NCBI GenBank assembly: GCA_025361485.1
Contig: JANYLA010000142.1
Span: 1 to 55,202, forward strand
Direction of reading: 5' to 3'
Origin: Bacteroidales bacterium
Lineage (GTDB): Bacteria; Bacteroidota; Bacteroidia; Bacteroidales; Tenuifilaceae
Length of the DNA stretch: 55,202 nucleotides
Within the stretch, counting starts at the first letter, position 1. Every line of letters starts with the position of its first letter. Made by a program: the position numbers and the translations under genes. Under the pieces are notes generated by a model. The model had not been told where the DNA came from and did no database searches. It saw only the letters and a list, made by a program, of their open reading frames with translations. This document shows, piece after piece, positions 45,934-55,160 of the stretch.

Positions 45934-45949
45934 CGCTCCACGTGGAGCT
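45934..45949. other. parS-like palindrome 2, overlapping the mnmG stop
   Basis: CGCTCCACGTGGAGCT contains a perfect 14-bp palindrome GCTCCACGTGGAGC (45935-45948). It is exactly 30 bp from copy 1 (about three helical turns) and its last bases form part of the mnmG stop codon. Confidence 0.55.
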
Positions 45950-47813
45950 ATCTACCAAAATATACTAATAGTACATTTATATCGCTAGGTGAAACTCCAG
46001 GAATCCTCTGAGCCTCACCTATTGTTCTCGGTTTTATTTTTGAGAGTTTTTGTCGTGCCTCTGTACTCAAAGACTCGAAACGAGAATAATCAAATTCGGG
46101 GTTTATGGTTATATGTTCAAACTTATCGTATTTGGTTGCAAATATTTTTTCTTTTTCAATATACCCCTGATATTTAATTTTGATTTCGGCATTTTCTATT
46201 ATCTCGTCTTCGTCAATATAAATTAATTTACTCTCTAGTGACGCATTAAAAACAATCATGTGTTTGAGTGATATTTCTGGTCTTAACAATATATCCTTAA
46301 GTTTTTTTCTTTGAGTTATCATAGAACTATTAATGCTTTTTAAATAAGGATTTATGTCATTGGGCTCAACGCTTAACGTTGTAAGAAGAGTAGTTAGCTC
46401 AACAATTTTTCTGTATTTATGATTAAAACGAGAAAATTCTTCTTCTGAAACTAACCCAATACTATATCCCAAAGGAGTAAACCTTTCATCTGCATTATCC
46501 TGTCTTATTAAGATCCTGAATTCTGCACGACTAGTAAATACACGATAAGGTTCATCTACACCTTTGGTAACTAAATCATCTATCATTACGCCAATATATC
46601 CAACATCTCTCTTAATTACTAACTCTTGCTTTCCATGAACCTTAAGATGAGCATTAATTCCAGCAATAATTCCTTGTCCTGCAGCCTCCTCGTATCCTGT
46701 TGTTCCATTTATCTGACCAGCAAAATATAAATAAGGTACAATCTTCGATTCTAGGGTATGTGTTAACTGTGTGGGTTGAAAATAGTCGTACTCTATGGCA
46801 TATCCTGGTCGTAAAATTCTAACATTCTCGAAACCCTCAATAAGTTTTAGAGCATTGGTTTGAATATCGATTGGTAGGGATGAACTAAATCCGTTCAGAT
46901 ACATCTCGTATGTAGAATCTCCATCGGGCTCAAGAAAGAGTTGGTGCGACTCCTTTTGCCAAAAAGTATGAACTTTATCCTCAATACTTGGGCAATATCT
47001 TGGGCCAACTCCTTTAATTGTTCCTGAAAAAAGTGGCGAATCTGAAAAACCCTTTTTCAACTCCTCGTGAACATATTTATTTGTATGAGCTATAAAACAA
47101 CTTTTTTGGTTTAATAATGTTTTCACCTCTTTATTAAAAGAGAATTTTCCTTTTTGATCCGTTTTCTGCTCGATTAGTTTAGAAAAATCTACAGAGCGTC
47201 CATCAATACGTGCAGGAGTTCCTGTTTTCATTCTTCCAACCTCAAAACCGATCTCTCTAAGCTGATCAGATAACCCTTTTGATGGTAATTCTCCAATCCT
47301 TCCACCCTCAAAACTTGTTTTACCAATATGTATTAATCCATTTAAAAATGTTCCATTGGTTAAAACTATTGCTTGGGTTTCAAAATAATTTCCGCTTTTT
47401 GTAAATACGCCTTTAACTTTATTTCTGGAAATATCGAGTTTAATCACCTCATCCTGTAAAAGAAATAAATTATCAATTTTCTCAAGTTGTTTTCTCCACT
47501 CTACAGAAAACATCATTCTATCACACTGTGCTCTCGGACTCCACATTGCGGCACCTTTTGAGGTGTTAAGCATTCGAAAATGGATTGTGGTCAAATCAGT
47601 TACCTTGCCAGTATAACCACCGATCGCGTCAATCTCTCTAACAATTTGACCCTTCCCAACTCCTCCTATTGCAGGGTTACAGCTCATTTGTGCAAGCTTT
47701 GTTAAATCCATGCTAATTAACAAAACCTGGGAACCTAAATTAGCAGCGGCGGCGGCGGCCTCGCAACCAGCATGTCCTCCTCCTACAACAACTATATCGT
47801 ATCTATTTATCAT
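45948..47813 (-). CDS. mnmG: tRNA U34 carboxymethylaminomethyl-modification enzyme subunit
   Basis: A 621-aa FAD protein that with MnmE forms cmnm5U at the tRNA wobble position. FAD motif VVVGGGHAGCEAAAAAANLG (8-27), CNPAIGGVGKGQIVREIDA, the signature GMKTGTPAR-type segment (here GRMKTGTPARIDG), the RPGYAIEYDY region and the C-terminal helical domain binding tRNA/MnmE. Normal length. It overlaps ybeY by 11 nt, so is translated from the dut-to-mnmG operon. Its wobble-uridine modification connects it functionally with MnmH encoded elsewhere in the window. Confidence 0.97.
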   Translation of the reverse strand: MINRYDIVVVGGGHAGCEAAAAAANLGSQVLLISMDLTKLAQMSCNPAIGGVGKGQIVREIDAIGGYTGKVTDLTTIHFRMLNTSKGAAMWSPRAQCDRMMFSVEWRKQLEKIDNLFLLQDEVIKLDISRNKVKGVFTKSGNYFETQAIVLTNGTFLNGLIHIGKTSFEGGRIGELPSKGLSDQLREIGFEVGRMKTGTPARIDGRSVDFSKLIEQKTDQKGKFSFNKEVKTLLNQKSCFIAHTNKYVHEELKKGFSDSPLFSGTIKGVGPRYCPSIEDKVHTFWQKESHQLFLEPDGDSTYEMYLNGFSSSLPIDIQTNALKLIEGFENVRILRPGYAIEYDYFQPTQLTHTLESKIVPYLYFAGQINGTTGYEEAAGQGIIAGINAHLKVHGKQELVIKRDVGYIGVMIDDLVTKGVDEPYRVFTSRAEFRILIRQDNADERFTPLGYSIGLVSEEEFSRFNHKYRKIVELTTLLTTLSVEPNDINPYLKSINSSMITQRKKLKDILLRPEISLKHMIVFNASLESKLIYIDEDEIIENAEIKIKYQGYIEKEKIFATKYDKFEHITINPEFDYSRFESLSTEARQKLSKIKPRTIGEAQRIPGVSPSDINVLLVYFGR

Positions 47814-48234
47814 TTCTTTTGTGAAATACTTCGAGTGCTAAATCCTCGTTCATTCTCATGGATTTTTGTTCTTTGTCACTCTTATCCTTAAATCCTATTA
47901 AATGCAAAACTCCATGAATAATAACTCTTAAAATCTCTTCATTGAAAGTTGATTTAAATATAACCGAATTAGTGTTTACGGTATCCACTGAAATAAAAAT
48001 ATCACCTTCGATTGTTCTCTTGCTAGAATAATCGAAGGTGATAATATCTGTAAAATAATTATGGTTAAGATATTGCTTATTAATTTCTAGGATATCGCTA
48101 TCGCTAACAAAAATTATAGATATTTCTCCTGTGGTTATATTATGGCTCTCTGCAATCTCCTTTATCCAATTAACAATTTTTCTTTTATTCTTAAGATTGA
48201 ATTTTACATTTTGCTTGCTAAATCGAATTGCCAT
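47803..48234 (-). CDS. ybeY: Endoribonuclease/rRNA maturation factor YbeY
   Basis: A 143-aa metalloprotein acting in 16S rRNA 3' maturation and ribosome quality control. The motif is HGVLHLIGFKD (107-117); the first two zinc-binding histidines (His107, His111) are present but the third family position is Asp117 in place of His, a form I believe is usual in Bacteroidota YbeY. The preceding DIITFDYS and GDIFISVDTV segments match. It overlaps mnmG and follows the anti-sigma kinase-like gene after 6 nt. Confidence 0.92.
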   Translation of the reverse strand: MAIRFSKQNVKFNLKNKRKIVNWIKEIAESHNITTGEISIIFVSDSDILEINKQYLNHNYFTDIITFDYSSKRTIEGDIFISVDTVNTNSVIFKSTFNEEILRVIIHGVLHLIGFKDKSDKEQKSMRMNEDLALEVFHKRNDK

Positions 48235-48240
48235 CTGTTT

Positions 48241-48636
48241 TTAAATCTTAAATATCAATTCAACCTGTGTTCCGGTATCGTTAAAAATTAAATTATCAGC
48301 TAATTTCTTCATTAGAAATACGCCTCTTCCTGAGACATTTTCGATGTTATCGGGTGTGGTTGGATCGGGAACTCTTGTAAAATCGAAACCTTTTCCCTCA
48401 TCAGTTACATAAATATGAAGATTTGGTTTTTCGTAGAATATTTCAATATAAACTTTTTTGCTAGGATTTAACTCATTTCCATGAACAATAGAATTATTTA
48501 CCGCTTCGATGGTTGCAATTAATATTTTTCCATAAATATCTGACGATATCTTAATTTCATCTGAAATTTCATCAATCATTTTTTCAATAGCGCAAATGTT
48601 CTCGACTTTGCTTTCTATTGTGATTTTCCTTTTCAT
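48241..48636 (-). CDS. RsbW/SpoIIAB-like ATP-binding anti-sigma kinase
   Basis: A 131-aa GHKL (HATPase_c) protein without a phosphoacceptor or sensor domain. The N-box is EAVNNSIVHGNELNPSKKV (about 44-62), G1 is DEGKGFDF (about 98-105), and the ATP lid end is SGRGVFLMKKLAD (about 118-130). Such proteins bind and inhibit sigma factors or phosphorylate STAS partners. No sigma factor or STAS gene is next to it; the SpoIIE-type phosphatase at 33962-36148 is a candidate counterpart. It lies between an EnvC-like gene (77-nt gap) and ybeY. Confidence 0.85.
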   Translation of the reverse strand: MKRKITIESKVENICAIEKMIDEISDEIKISSDIYGKILIATIEAVNNSIVHGNELNPSKKVYIEIFYEKPNLHIYVTDEGKGFDFTRVPDPTTPDNIENVSGRGVFLMKKLADNLIFNDTGTQVELIFKI

Positions 48637-48713
48637 TTATCTGTTATAAATTTTCATTATTTATACTTAATTATCAACAGAATAGTTTCGCTTTATAAAA
48701 TTAATTTTAAGTT

Positions 48714-49928
48714 TCACTTTTGGAACCATTTAAGAGGATCTTCCGTTTTATTTTCGTTCCAAAGTTCAAAATGTAAAATTGCTGTTTCTTCTCCTTTTTG
48801 CAAATTAATTTCACCTAATTTTTGGTATGAATTTATTTCTTGTCCAACAGCAACGTTTACAACGCTCAAATTAGAATAAACACTCAAATAATTTCCATGA
48901 CGAACCAAAATTGCTAGGTTAGAACCAGGAATTCTAATAATTTTTCTAACCTCTCCTTTAAAAATAGAATTAACTTGACAATTTGATGAAATTGTAATGT
49001 CAATACCATTGTTCTTAATCTTAACCTCCTTTAGAATTGGATGAAAAGATTCTCCATAAACACCTGTAATTATCCCATTTTGAACAGGCAGGTTGAATTT
49101 GCCAATATTGTCTTTAAAATTATTACTTAAAGATAGTATACTAACGCTATTTCCCTTTGATTTTTTTTGATTTTCTAACTCCTTTCGAGCTTCTTCGGCA
49201 ATAAGCTTTCTAATTTCTTCATTTAATTTCGTAGTAACTCTTTTTTGATCTTCCAAATCTGATAATAGTTGTTTCTTCTTTTGTGATAAAACTTCTATTT
49301 TTCTCTTATAATTTATCTCATCCTTTTTAAGCTCATTTACTTCCTTTTCTTTTTCTATTTGCTTTCTTGTTAACTGATTAACATTGTCATTCAATAAAAC
49401 CGTTTCATTCTTTATTTGCTTAATATTTTTTTTATACTGCTCAACTATTTGTTGTTTATAACTTAATACTTGCTGATAGAATTTTAAACGTTTATAAGCT
49501 TGGTTAAAATCTTTGGCTGAAAATATTTGTAATAAAAGATTATTTTTAAAACTGCTATGCTGTGAATAAATAATTATTCTTTTATACTCTTCTTTTATAA
49601 AGTTAATTCTAGTTACTAAACTGTCAATAGTATTTTTTCTAATTTGAATTTTACTTTTAACTTCGTCTGTCTCGTTATCGATTTGTTTCAAAAGACTATT
49701 CTTTAAATCAATTCTTTTTTTAGTCAACTTAATATTAGTTAATGAGGTTGTTGACTCCTTTTCTGTCTTTGTAATTAAACCTGTAATATTATCGATATCC
49801 TTCTCTATCTGTTTTTTCTTTTCTTTTAACTCGTTTAATTGTTGGGCTAGCAGAGAAAAATTAACAAATAACACAAAGAAAGAAATCACAAGGAATTTAA
49901 AAATTAAATTATTTGAATTATATCTCAT
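48714..49928 (-). CDS. EnvC-like murein hydrolase activator with degenerate M23 domain
   Basis: A roughly 404-aa exported protein. A signal peptide (about 1-29, ending LLAQ) is followed by long coiled coils (about 30-265) rich in Lys/Glu, then an M23/LytM fold (about 289-400). Active-site positions are altered: the HxxxD zinc ligand His is Asn306 (with Asp310 kept), the YxH histidine is Asn353, and HxH reads I384-L-H386. It is therefore likely catalytically inactive and, like EnvC, activates amidases during septum splitting. ATG 49928 gives the signal peptide and lies 7 nt after the dut stop. Confidence 0.87.
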   Translation of the reverse strand: MRYNSNNLIFKFLVISFFVLFVNFSLLAQQLNELKEKKKQIEKDIDNITGLITKTEKESTTSLTNIKLTKKRIDLKNSLLKQIDNETDEVKSKIQIRKNTIDSLVTRINFIKEEYKRIIIYSQHSSFKNNLLLQIFSAKDFNQAYKRLKFYQQVLSYKQQIVEQYKKNIKQIKNETVLLNDNVNQLTRKQIEKEKEVNELKKDEINYKRKIEVLSQKKKQLLSDLEDQKRVTTKLNEEIRKLIAEEARKELENQKKSKGNSVSILSLSNNFKDNIGKFNLPVQNGIITGVYGESFHPILKEVKIKNNGIDITISSNCQVNSIFKGEVRKIIRIPGSNLAILVRHGNYLSVYSNLSVVNVAVGQEINSYQKLGEINLQKGEETAILHFELWNENKTEDPLKWFQK

Positions 49929-49935
49929 AAAACTA

Positions 49936-50370
49936 TTACTTAACTCCTGTGTGCCCAAAACCTCCATCACCTCGTTTGGTTTCAGAAATTGAATCAGAAT
50001 TTATAAGTGAAACTTGCTCATGCTTTGCAAACACCATTTGGCAAATTCTCTCTCCATCGTCAACAATTACATCAATGTTACTTAAGTTAACTAAAATAAC
50101 TCCTATCTCTCCTCTATAATCAGAATCAATTGTTCCGGGGCTATTTAAAATGGTTAATCCTTTTTTAAGAGCCAAGCCACTTCGAGGACGAATTTGCGCT
50201 TCGAATCCTTCAGGAATTTCTAAATAAATACCAGTACTAATAAGTTTTCTTTCTAACGGTTTTAATACAATACTACTTTGTAGATTGGCTCTTATATCTA
50301 AACCAGCGCTAAACTTTGTTGCATACTCAGGAATAGCATGTTTAGATTTATTAACAATTTTAACTTTCAT
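49936..50370 (-). CDS. dut: dUTP diphosphatase
   Basis: A 144-aa trimeric dUTPase that hydrolyses dUTP to dUMP and PPi, preventing uracil incorporation and feeding thymidylate synthesis. The five family motifs are present: SAGLDIRA (motif 1), [11 protein letters not shown] (motif 2), [17 protein letters not shown] (motif 3), [10 protein letters not shown] (motif 4) and [10 protein letters not shown] (motif 5, the C-terminal flexible arm). It heads the dut-EnvC-like-HATPase-ybeY-mnmG run and is divergent from the cyclophilin gene. Confidence 0.97.
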   Translation of the reverse strand: MKVKIVNKSKHAIPEYATKFSAGLDIRANLQSSIVLKPLERKLISTGIYLEIPEGFEAQIRPRSGLALKKGLTILNSPGTIDSDYRGEIGVILVNLSNIDVIVDDGERICQMVFAKHEQVSLINSDSISETKRGDGGFGHTGVK

Positions 50371-50503
50371 ACAACCATTCTTAAAATATTATTCTTTAGA
50401 AAAGTCCTACATAAGTCAATATAAACTTCATTTGGTTTCTCAATAATATGAATGATTTACTAAAAGAAGTGTTAATATTGTACTTAGATTATTCTTTGAT
50501 GTT

Positions 50504-50511
50504 TATTTTTG
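50504..50511 (+). promoter_or_regulatory. Bacteroidota -7 element (TATTTTTG)
   Basis: A perfect TAnnTTTG, 52 nt before the cyclophilin ATG, so the 5' leader would be about 45 nt. Confidence 0.5.
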
Positions 50512-50563
50512 CGAAAATAAAGAATTTTAGAATGAGGTATTAATTTCTAATGATTAATTTACC

Positions 50564-51358
50564 ATGAGAAAACTATTATTATTAACATCTTCATTTTTTC
50601 TCCTCTTTTCCTGTAGCCAATATAAGGAGGATTCTCAAGACATTAAGATTTTAACAGATAAAGGTGTTATTGTAATTCGTCTTTACAATGAAACACCTAA
50701 ACATCGCGATAACTTTATTAAACTAAGCGAAGCGGGGTATTTTGATGGTCAAATTTTTCATCGTATAATTAACCATTTCGTAGTTCAAGGAGGCGATCCT
50801 ACCACAAAAAACGCTAAACCAGATTCGCTTTATGGAAATGGTGGCCCTTCTTATTTAATAGATGCCGAAATCGTTGATACTCTAATTCATAAACGGGGTG
50901 CTGTTGGTATGGCAAGAGAGAGCGATGATGTAAATCCTGAAAAAAAATCGTCCGGATCTCAGTTTTATATTGTTACTGGAAAGGTTTATACAAATCAACA
51001 ACTTGATGCCTTGGAGATAAAAATAGAATCAAAAAACAAATCTAAACTCTACAAAAAATTATTTGAGGAAAAAATGTCTTTACAAAAAAATAAAATTGAT
51101 ACTATTTCTCTTGCATTAGAGCTAAGTATAGCATTCGATTCTATATATGCTAACCAACCAAAATTTAAACTTTCGGAAAAACAACGAAAATTTTACACCA
51201 CCGTTGGAGGTATTCCTCATCTAGATGGGAACTACACTGTATTTGGAGAAGTAATTCAAGGGATGGATATCGTTGATGTTTTATCTGCAGTAAATACCGG
51301 CCAAAATGATAGACCACTTAAAGATGTTAAATTTAGTATTTCTGTTTTAAAAAAATAA
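50564..51358 (+). CDS. Cyclophilin-type peptidyl-prolyl isomerase, probable lipoprotein
   Basis: A 264-aa protein with a lipoprotein signal (FFLLFSC, Cys17), so likely anchored on the periplasmic side. The cyclophilin core has FHRIINHFVVQGGDP (about 66-80), GAVGMARES and SSGSQFYIVTG (about 137-147). A roughly 75-residue lysine-rich insertion (about 155-225) precedes the last strands GGIPHLDGNYTVFGEVIQGMDIVD. The insertion is common in this phylum. It assists proline isomerisation in exported proteins. It lies 4 nt upstream of pheS, so the two are cotranscribed. Confidence 0.93.
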   Translation: MRKLLLLTSSFFLLFSCSQYKEDSQDIKILTDKGVIVIRLYNETPKHRDNFIKLSEAGYFDGQIFHRIINHFVVQGGDPTTKNAKPDSLYGNGGPSYLIDAEIVDTLIHKRGAVGMARESDDVNPEKKSSGSQFYIVTGKVYTNQQLDALEIKIESKNKSKLYKKLFEEKMSLQKNKIDTISLALELSIAFDSIYANQPKFKLSEKQRKFYTTVGGIPHLDGNYTVFGEVIQGMDIVDVLSAVNTGQNDRPLKDVKFSISVLKK

Positions 51359-51362
51359 TTCA

Positions 51363-52382
51363 ATGAAGAAAAGGATAGAAGCGGTAAATAAAGAATTAGA
51401 TTGCTTTTCACCATCAAACAATGATGAGATTGAACAATTTAGAATCAGTATGCTTGGTAAAAAAGGGCAAATTACAGCATTATTAAATGATTTTAGAGAC
51501 GTTCCTCCTTCAGATAAAAAGGAAATAGGTCAACTTATTAATATTCTTAAGAATAGAACTATTGAACTTATCGAAAACTCGAAGATAAGTTATAAAAATA
51601 TTTCGCCCAAAAGTGAATCAATAGATTTATCGCTACAGCAAGAATTCATTGAATTGGGATCGCGCCATCCTATATCATTAGTTAAGAATGAACTATTTAC
51701 AATATTTCAAAAATTAGGCTTTTCATTATCAGAGGGTCCTGAAATTGAAGATGACTGGCATGTATTCTCTGCGCTAAACTTTCCGAAAGAACATCCTGCT
51801 CGCGACATGCAGGATACCTTTTTTATTGAGAAAAATCCCGATATTCTTTTAAGAACACATACTTCATCGGTTCAGGTGCGAACAATGGAAACTCAAAAAC
51901 TACCTATCAGAGTAATCTGCCCTGGTAGAGTTTTCCGCAACGAGGCAATTTCAGCAAGAGCACATTGTATTTTCCATCAAGTCGAGGGTTTATATATTGA
52001 TAAAGGGGTTTCGTTTGCTGATCTCAAACAAACTTTACTATTCTTTTCGAGGGAGCTCTTCGGCCCCGATACAAACATACGCCTACGTCCTTCATTCTTT
52101 CCATTTACTGAACCTTCGGCCGAAATGGATGTAAGCTGTAAACTATGTGGCGGAAAGGGTTGCTCAGTTTGTAAACATACGGGTTGGTTGGAAATATTAG
52201 GTTGTGGAATGGTTGATCCAACTGTTCTTGAACTTAATGGTATTGACAGCAAAGTATATTCTGGATATGCTTTTGGTATGGGACTTGAACGTATCGCAAT
52301 GCTAAAATATGGTGTTAAAGACTTAAGACTTTATTTTGAGAATGATATTCGCTTTTTGAATATATTTAAAAATTATCTTTAA
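51363..52382 (+). CDS. pheS: Phenylalanyl-tRNA synthetase alpha chain
   Basis: A 339-aa class II aminoacyl-tRNA synthetase subunit working as an alpha2-beta2 with PheT (not in the window). The N-terminal coiled coil (1-80) is followed by the catalytic core: HPISLVKNELFTIFQKLGFS, FPKEHPARDMQDTFFI, LLRTHTSSVQVRTM, GRVFRNEAISARAH and FFPFTEPSAEMDV. The family segment CKLCGGKGCSVCKHTGWLEILGCGMV (quoted by its landmarks) and the motif 3 end GYAFGMGLERIAMLKYG are intact. Confidence 0.97.
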   Translation: MKKRIEAVNKELDCFSPSNNDEIEQFRISMLGKKGQITALLNDFRDVPPSDKKEIGQLINILKNRTIELIENSKISYKNISPKSESIDLSLQQEFIELGSRHPISLVKNELFTIFQKLGFSLSEGPEIEDDWHVFSALNFPKEHPARDMQDTFFIEKNPDILLRTHTSSVQVRTMETQKLPIRVICPGRVFRNEAISARAHCIFHQVEGLYIDKGVSFADLKQTLLFFSRELFGPDTNIRLRPSFFPFTEPSAEMDVSCKLCGGKGCSVCKHTGWLEILGCGMVDPTVLELNGIDSKVYSGYAFGMGLERIAMLKYGVKDLRLYFENDIRFLNIFKNYL

Positions 52383-52426
52383 ACCTCCGTAACATAAATA
52401 TAAACTTCTGTAAGAAATTTTTGTTT

Positions 52427-52434
52427 TACTTTAG
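52427..52434 (+). promoter_or_regulatory. Possible -7 element (TACTTTAG) for the Crp/Fnr gene
   Basis: One mismatch from TAnnTTTG, 20 nt before the ATG at 52455; the same octamer precedes the DUF2723 gene at equal distance. Confidence 0.4.
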
Positions 52435-52454
52435 CAAATAAATAGCGTTAAGCA

Positions 52455-53153
52455 ATGGATGAACCTATACATTTCTGCAAAGGTTGCTCTAGCACAAAAT
52501 CTTCAATTTTCAACACTTTGAAACCAGATGATTTAGAGTATATTGACCAGAATAAATCAATCAATGTTTATAAAAAGGGTGATGTTCTTTACCGTGAAGG
52601 GAATAGAATACTAGGTTGTTATTGCGTAAATTCAGGTATTCTAAAAATTTATAAAACAGGGTTAGATGGTAAGGAACAAATCATAGCATTTGCACAAAAA
52701 GGAGATATTACTGGTTATAGATCTGTTTTAAGTAACGAACCTGCTTGCACTACTGCCGAAGTTTTAGAAGATGCCTCAATTTGTTTCATCCCTTCGAACA
52801 TCATGTTTTCGTTTGTTAAGAAAAATTCCGATTTTGCTCTTTCTCTAATGCAACTTACATGCAAAGAATTAAACCAGGCCAATAGTTATATAAAAGATAT
52901 TGCTCAAAAAACTGTAAGAGAGCGATTGGCCGAGGTTCTTTTAATGCTTGAAGATAATTTTGGAAAAGATGCAGATGGTTTCCTAACAATTTCTCTAACT
53001 AGGTCCGAATTATCGAATATAGTCGGTACTGCAACTGAATCAGTTATAAGACTATTATCTGATTTAAAAAATGAAAATATTATTTTAATGGCAAGTAAAA
53101 AAATTAAGATACTAAATAAGAATGAGTTAAAGAAAATATCAAATCCCTTTTAA
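52455..53153 (+). CDS. Crp/Fnr family transcription regulator with N-terminal cysteine pair
   Basis: A 232-aa DNA-binding regulator. Cyclic-nucleotide-binding-like beta roll at about 28-125, dimerisation helix about 125-150, and a C-terminal winged helix with [24 protein letters not shown] (about 185-207, recognition helix). It carries CKGC (Cys8, Cys11) before the roll, plus GCYC (Cys55, Cys57) and Cys98. FNR uses a cysteine cluster near the N-terminus plus one central cysteine for a 4Fe-4S cluster; here the layout is different, so an Fe-S or redox role is only a suggestion. Typical cAMP-contact residues are not obvious. Its stop overlaps the convergent ruvB stop. Confidence 0.88.
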   Translation: MDEPIHFCKGCSSTKSSIFNTLKPDDLEYIDQNKSINVYKKGDVLYREGNRILGCYCVNSGILKIYKTGLDGKEQIIAFAQKGDITGYRSVLSNEPACTTAEVLEDASICFIPSNIMFSFVKKNSDFALSLMQLTCKELNQANSYIKDIAQKTVRERLAEVLLMLEDNFGKDADGFLTISLTRSELSNIVGTATESVIRLLSDLKNENIILMASKKIKILNKNELKKISNPF

Positions 53154-54169
53154 AATAGTTTTCCTTGCTCTTCTCTTTTATCTAATCCTAAATGCTTGTA
53201 GGCTAAGGCTGTAACTTCTCTTCCACGTGGAGTTCTATTGATAAATCCCTCTTTTATTAAAAAAGGTTCATAAACCTCTTCGATAGTTCCACCATCCTCA
53301 CTAACCGCAGTTGAAATAGTGTTTATTCCAACAGGCCCTCCATTAAATTTATGAATGATAGTTTTAAGTATTCTATTATCCATTTCATCTAGTCCCCTCT
53401 TATCAATCTTTAATGCGTCTAAAGCATATTTAGAGATTTCGATATCAACTGTATTGTTTCCCTTTACTTGAGCAAAATCTCTAACCCTTCTTAAAAGCGC
53501 ATTAGCTATTCGAGGTGTGCCTCTACTTCTTAAAGAAATTTCAGTAGCAGCCTCTTCGGTAATTTTAATATTTAGAATACTTGCCGATCGTTTTAAAATT
53601 CTCTTTATTGTATCTGAATCGTAATATTCCAAAAGCATCTTAATTCCGAAACGCGCTCGAAGAGGACTTGTTAATAATCCACTTCGTGTTGTTGCTCCAA
53701 TTAATGTAAATGGATTCAATTCTATTTGAATTGATCGTGAACTTGGCCCTTTATCAATTAATATATCGATTTTATAATCCTCCATTGCAGAGTATAAATA
53801 CTCTTCAACAATAGGGCTAAGTCGGTGAATTTCATCGATAAACAGAACATCAGATGTCTCCAAATTAGTGAGAATTCCGGCTAAATCGCCAGGTTTTTCA
53901 AGCACAGGGCCAGAGGTAGTCTTAATCGATACTCCTAATTCGTTCGCAATTATGTTAGCTAGAGTGGTTTTTCCCAAACCGGGAGGTCCATGTAATAACA
54001 CATGATCTAAAGCCTCTTTTCTGATTTTAGCTGCTTTTACAAAAATCTTTAAATTTTCAACAATATCTTTTTGACCACTGAACTCTTCAAACTCTATCGG
54101 TCTTATTTTTTGTTCGAGTTCTTTATCAGAATCAATTTTATCTTTTTCTAAAAAATTATCGTCAAGCAT
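53150..54169 (-). CDS. ruvB: Holliday junction branch migration ATPase
   Basis: A 339-aa hexameric AAA+ motor of RuvABC. Walker A GPPGLGKT (61-68), Walker B DEIHRL (about 117-122), sensor 1 GATTRSG, and the C-terminal winged-helix with [17 protein letters not shown] and [20 protein letters not shown]. Its 3' end overlaps the Crp/Fnr stop codon by four bases tail-to-tail. It follows nadA after 1 nt. Confidence 0.97.
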   Translation of the reverse strand: MLDDNFLEKDKIDSDKELEQKIRPIEFEEFSGQKDIVENLKIFVKAAKIRKEALDHVLLHGPPGLGKTTLANIIANELGVSIKTTSGPVLEKPGDLAGILTNLETSDVLFIDEIHRLSPIVEEYLYSAMEDYKIDILIDKGPSSRSIQIELNPFTLIGATTRSGLLTSPLRARFGIKMLLEYYDSDTIKRILKRSASILNIKITEEAATEISLRSRGTPRIANALLRRVRDFAQVKGNNTVDIEISKYALDALKIDKRGLDEMDNRILKTIIHKFNGGPVGINTISTAVSEDGGTIEEVYEPFLIKEGFINRTPRGREVTALAYKHLGLDKREEQGKLF

Positions 54170-54170
54170 A

Positions 54171-55160
54171 CTATTTTGAAATTTCGAGCATTTTTTGAAT
54201 TGGCAATCTGGCTCTATCCATTAATTCTTTAGCGAGCACTATTTCAGGTAACTCATATTTTAATGTTAAATATATTTTCTTTAAAGTTATCATTTTCATG
54301 AACACACATTCACTACATCCACAATTTGATGCCTTAGGTGCAGGAGAAATAAATACCTTATTAGGGTTCTCCTTTTTCATTTGATGAATAATACCCGATT
54401 CAGTAGCAACAATATAGGTATTACAGTCATCTTTAATTGAAAAATTCAAAAGTTCTGCAGTTGAACCAATAAAATCAGAAATCAATAGTATTGGTTTTTT
54501 ACACTCCGGATGAGCAATTAGTTTTGCCTTTGGATTATCTCTTTTAAGTTTTAAAATGGCTTCTAACGAAAACTCTTCATGAACATGGCAGGCACCATCC
54601 CAAATTACCATATTTTTGCGACCTGTAATACACTTAATATAATTTCCTAAGTTCTTATCTGGCGCAAACACTATACCTTGATTAATTGGTAAGCTATTTA
54701 CAATCTTAATAGCATTGGATGACGTACAACAAATATCGGATAAACTCTTTATCTCGGCAGTAGTATTCACATAAGTTATAACCTGATGATTAGGATACTT
54801 AGCTATAAAAAGTTTAAAATCTTCGAATTTACATGAATCTGCTAAGCTACAACCAGCATTAATATCAGGTAGTAAAACCTTTTTACTTGGCGATAATATT
54901 TTTGCCGTTTCAGCCATAAATTTGACTCCAGCAAATACTATAATATCAGCATTGATATCAACAGTTTTTTGAGATAAAGCTAAACTATCACCAACAAAAT
55001 CGGCGATATCTTGTATTTCGGGGTTTTGATAGTAATGTGCTAAAATAATTGCATTTTTCTCAACCTTTAGTTTTTTTATCACTTGGGTTAAGTCTAATTT
55101 AGGATCTATTTCCAGATCAATAAAACCTAGTTTATTAACATTATTAACACTTATTATCAT
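54171..55160 (-). CDS. nadA: Quinolinate synthase
   Basis: A 329-aa 4Fe-4S enzyme that condenses iminoaspartate with dihydroxyacetone phosphate in NAD synthesis. Recognised from [22 protein letters not shown] (40-61, quoted as landmark), [13 protein letters not shown] (Cys104 first cluster ligand), [11 protein letters not shown] (Cys191 second) and the CGCSECVFM end (Cys280/282/285, one of them the third ligand). Length is normal. Start at 55160 lies 42 nt from the window edge, so upstream regulatory sequence is mostly outside. It is likely cotranscribed with ruvB. Confidence 0.95.
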   Translation of the reverse strand: MIISVNNVNKLGFIDLEIDPKLDLTQVIKKLKVEKNAIILAHYYQNPEIQDIADFVGDSLALSQKTVDINADIIVFAGVKFMAETAKILSPSKKVLLPDINAGCSLADSCKFEDFKLFIAKYPNHQVITYVNTTAEIKSLSDICCTSSNAIKIVNSLPINQGIVFAPDKNLGNYIKCITGRKNMVIWDGACHVHEEFSLEAILKLKRDNPKAKLIAHPECKKPILLISDFIGSTAELLNFSIKDDCNTYIVATESGIIHQMKKENPNKVFISPAPKASNCGCSECVFMKMITLKKIYLTLKYELPEIVLAKELMDRARLPIQKMLEISK

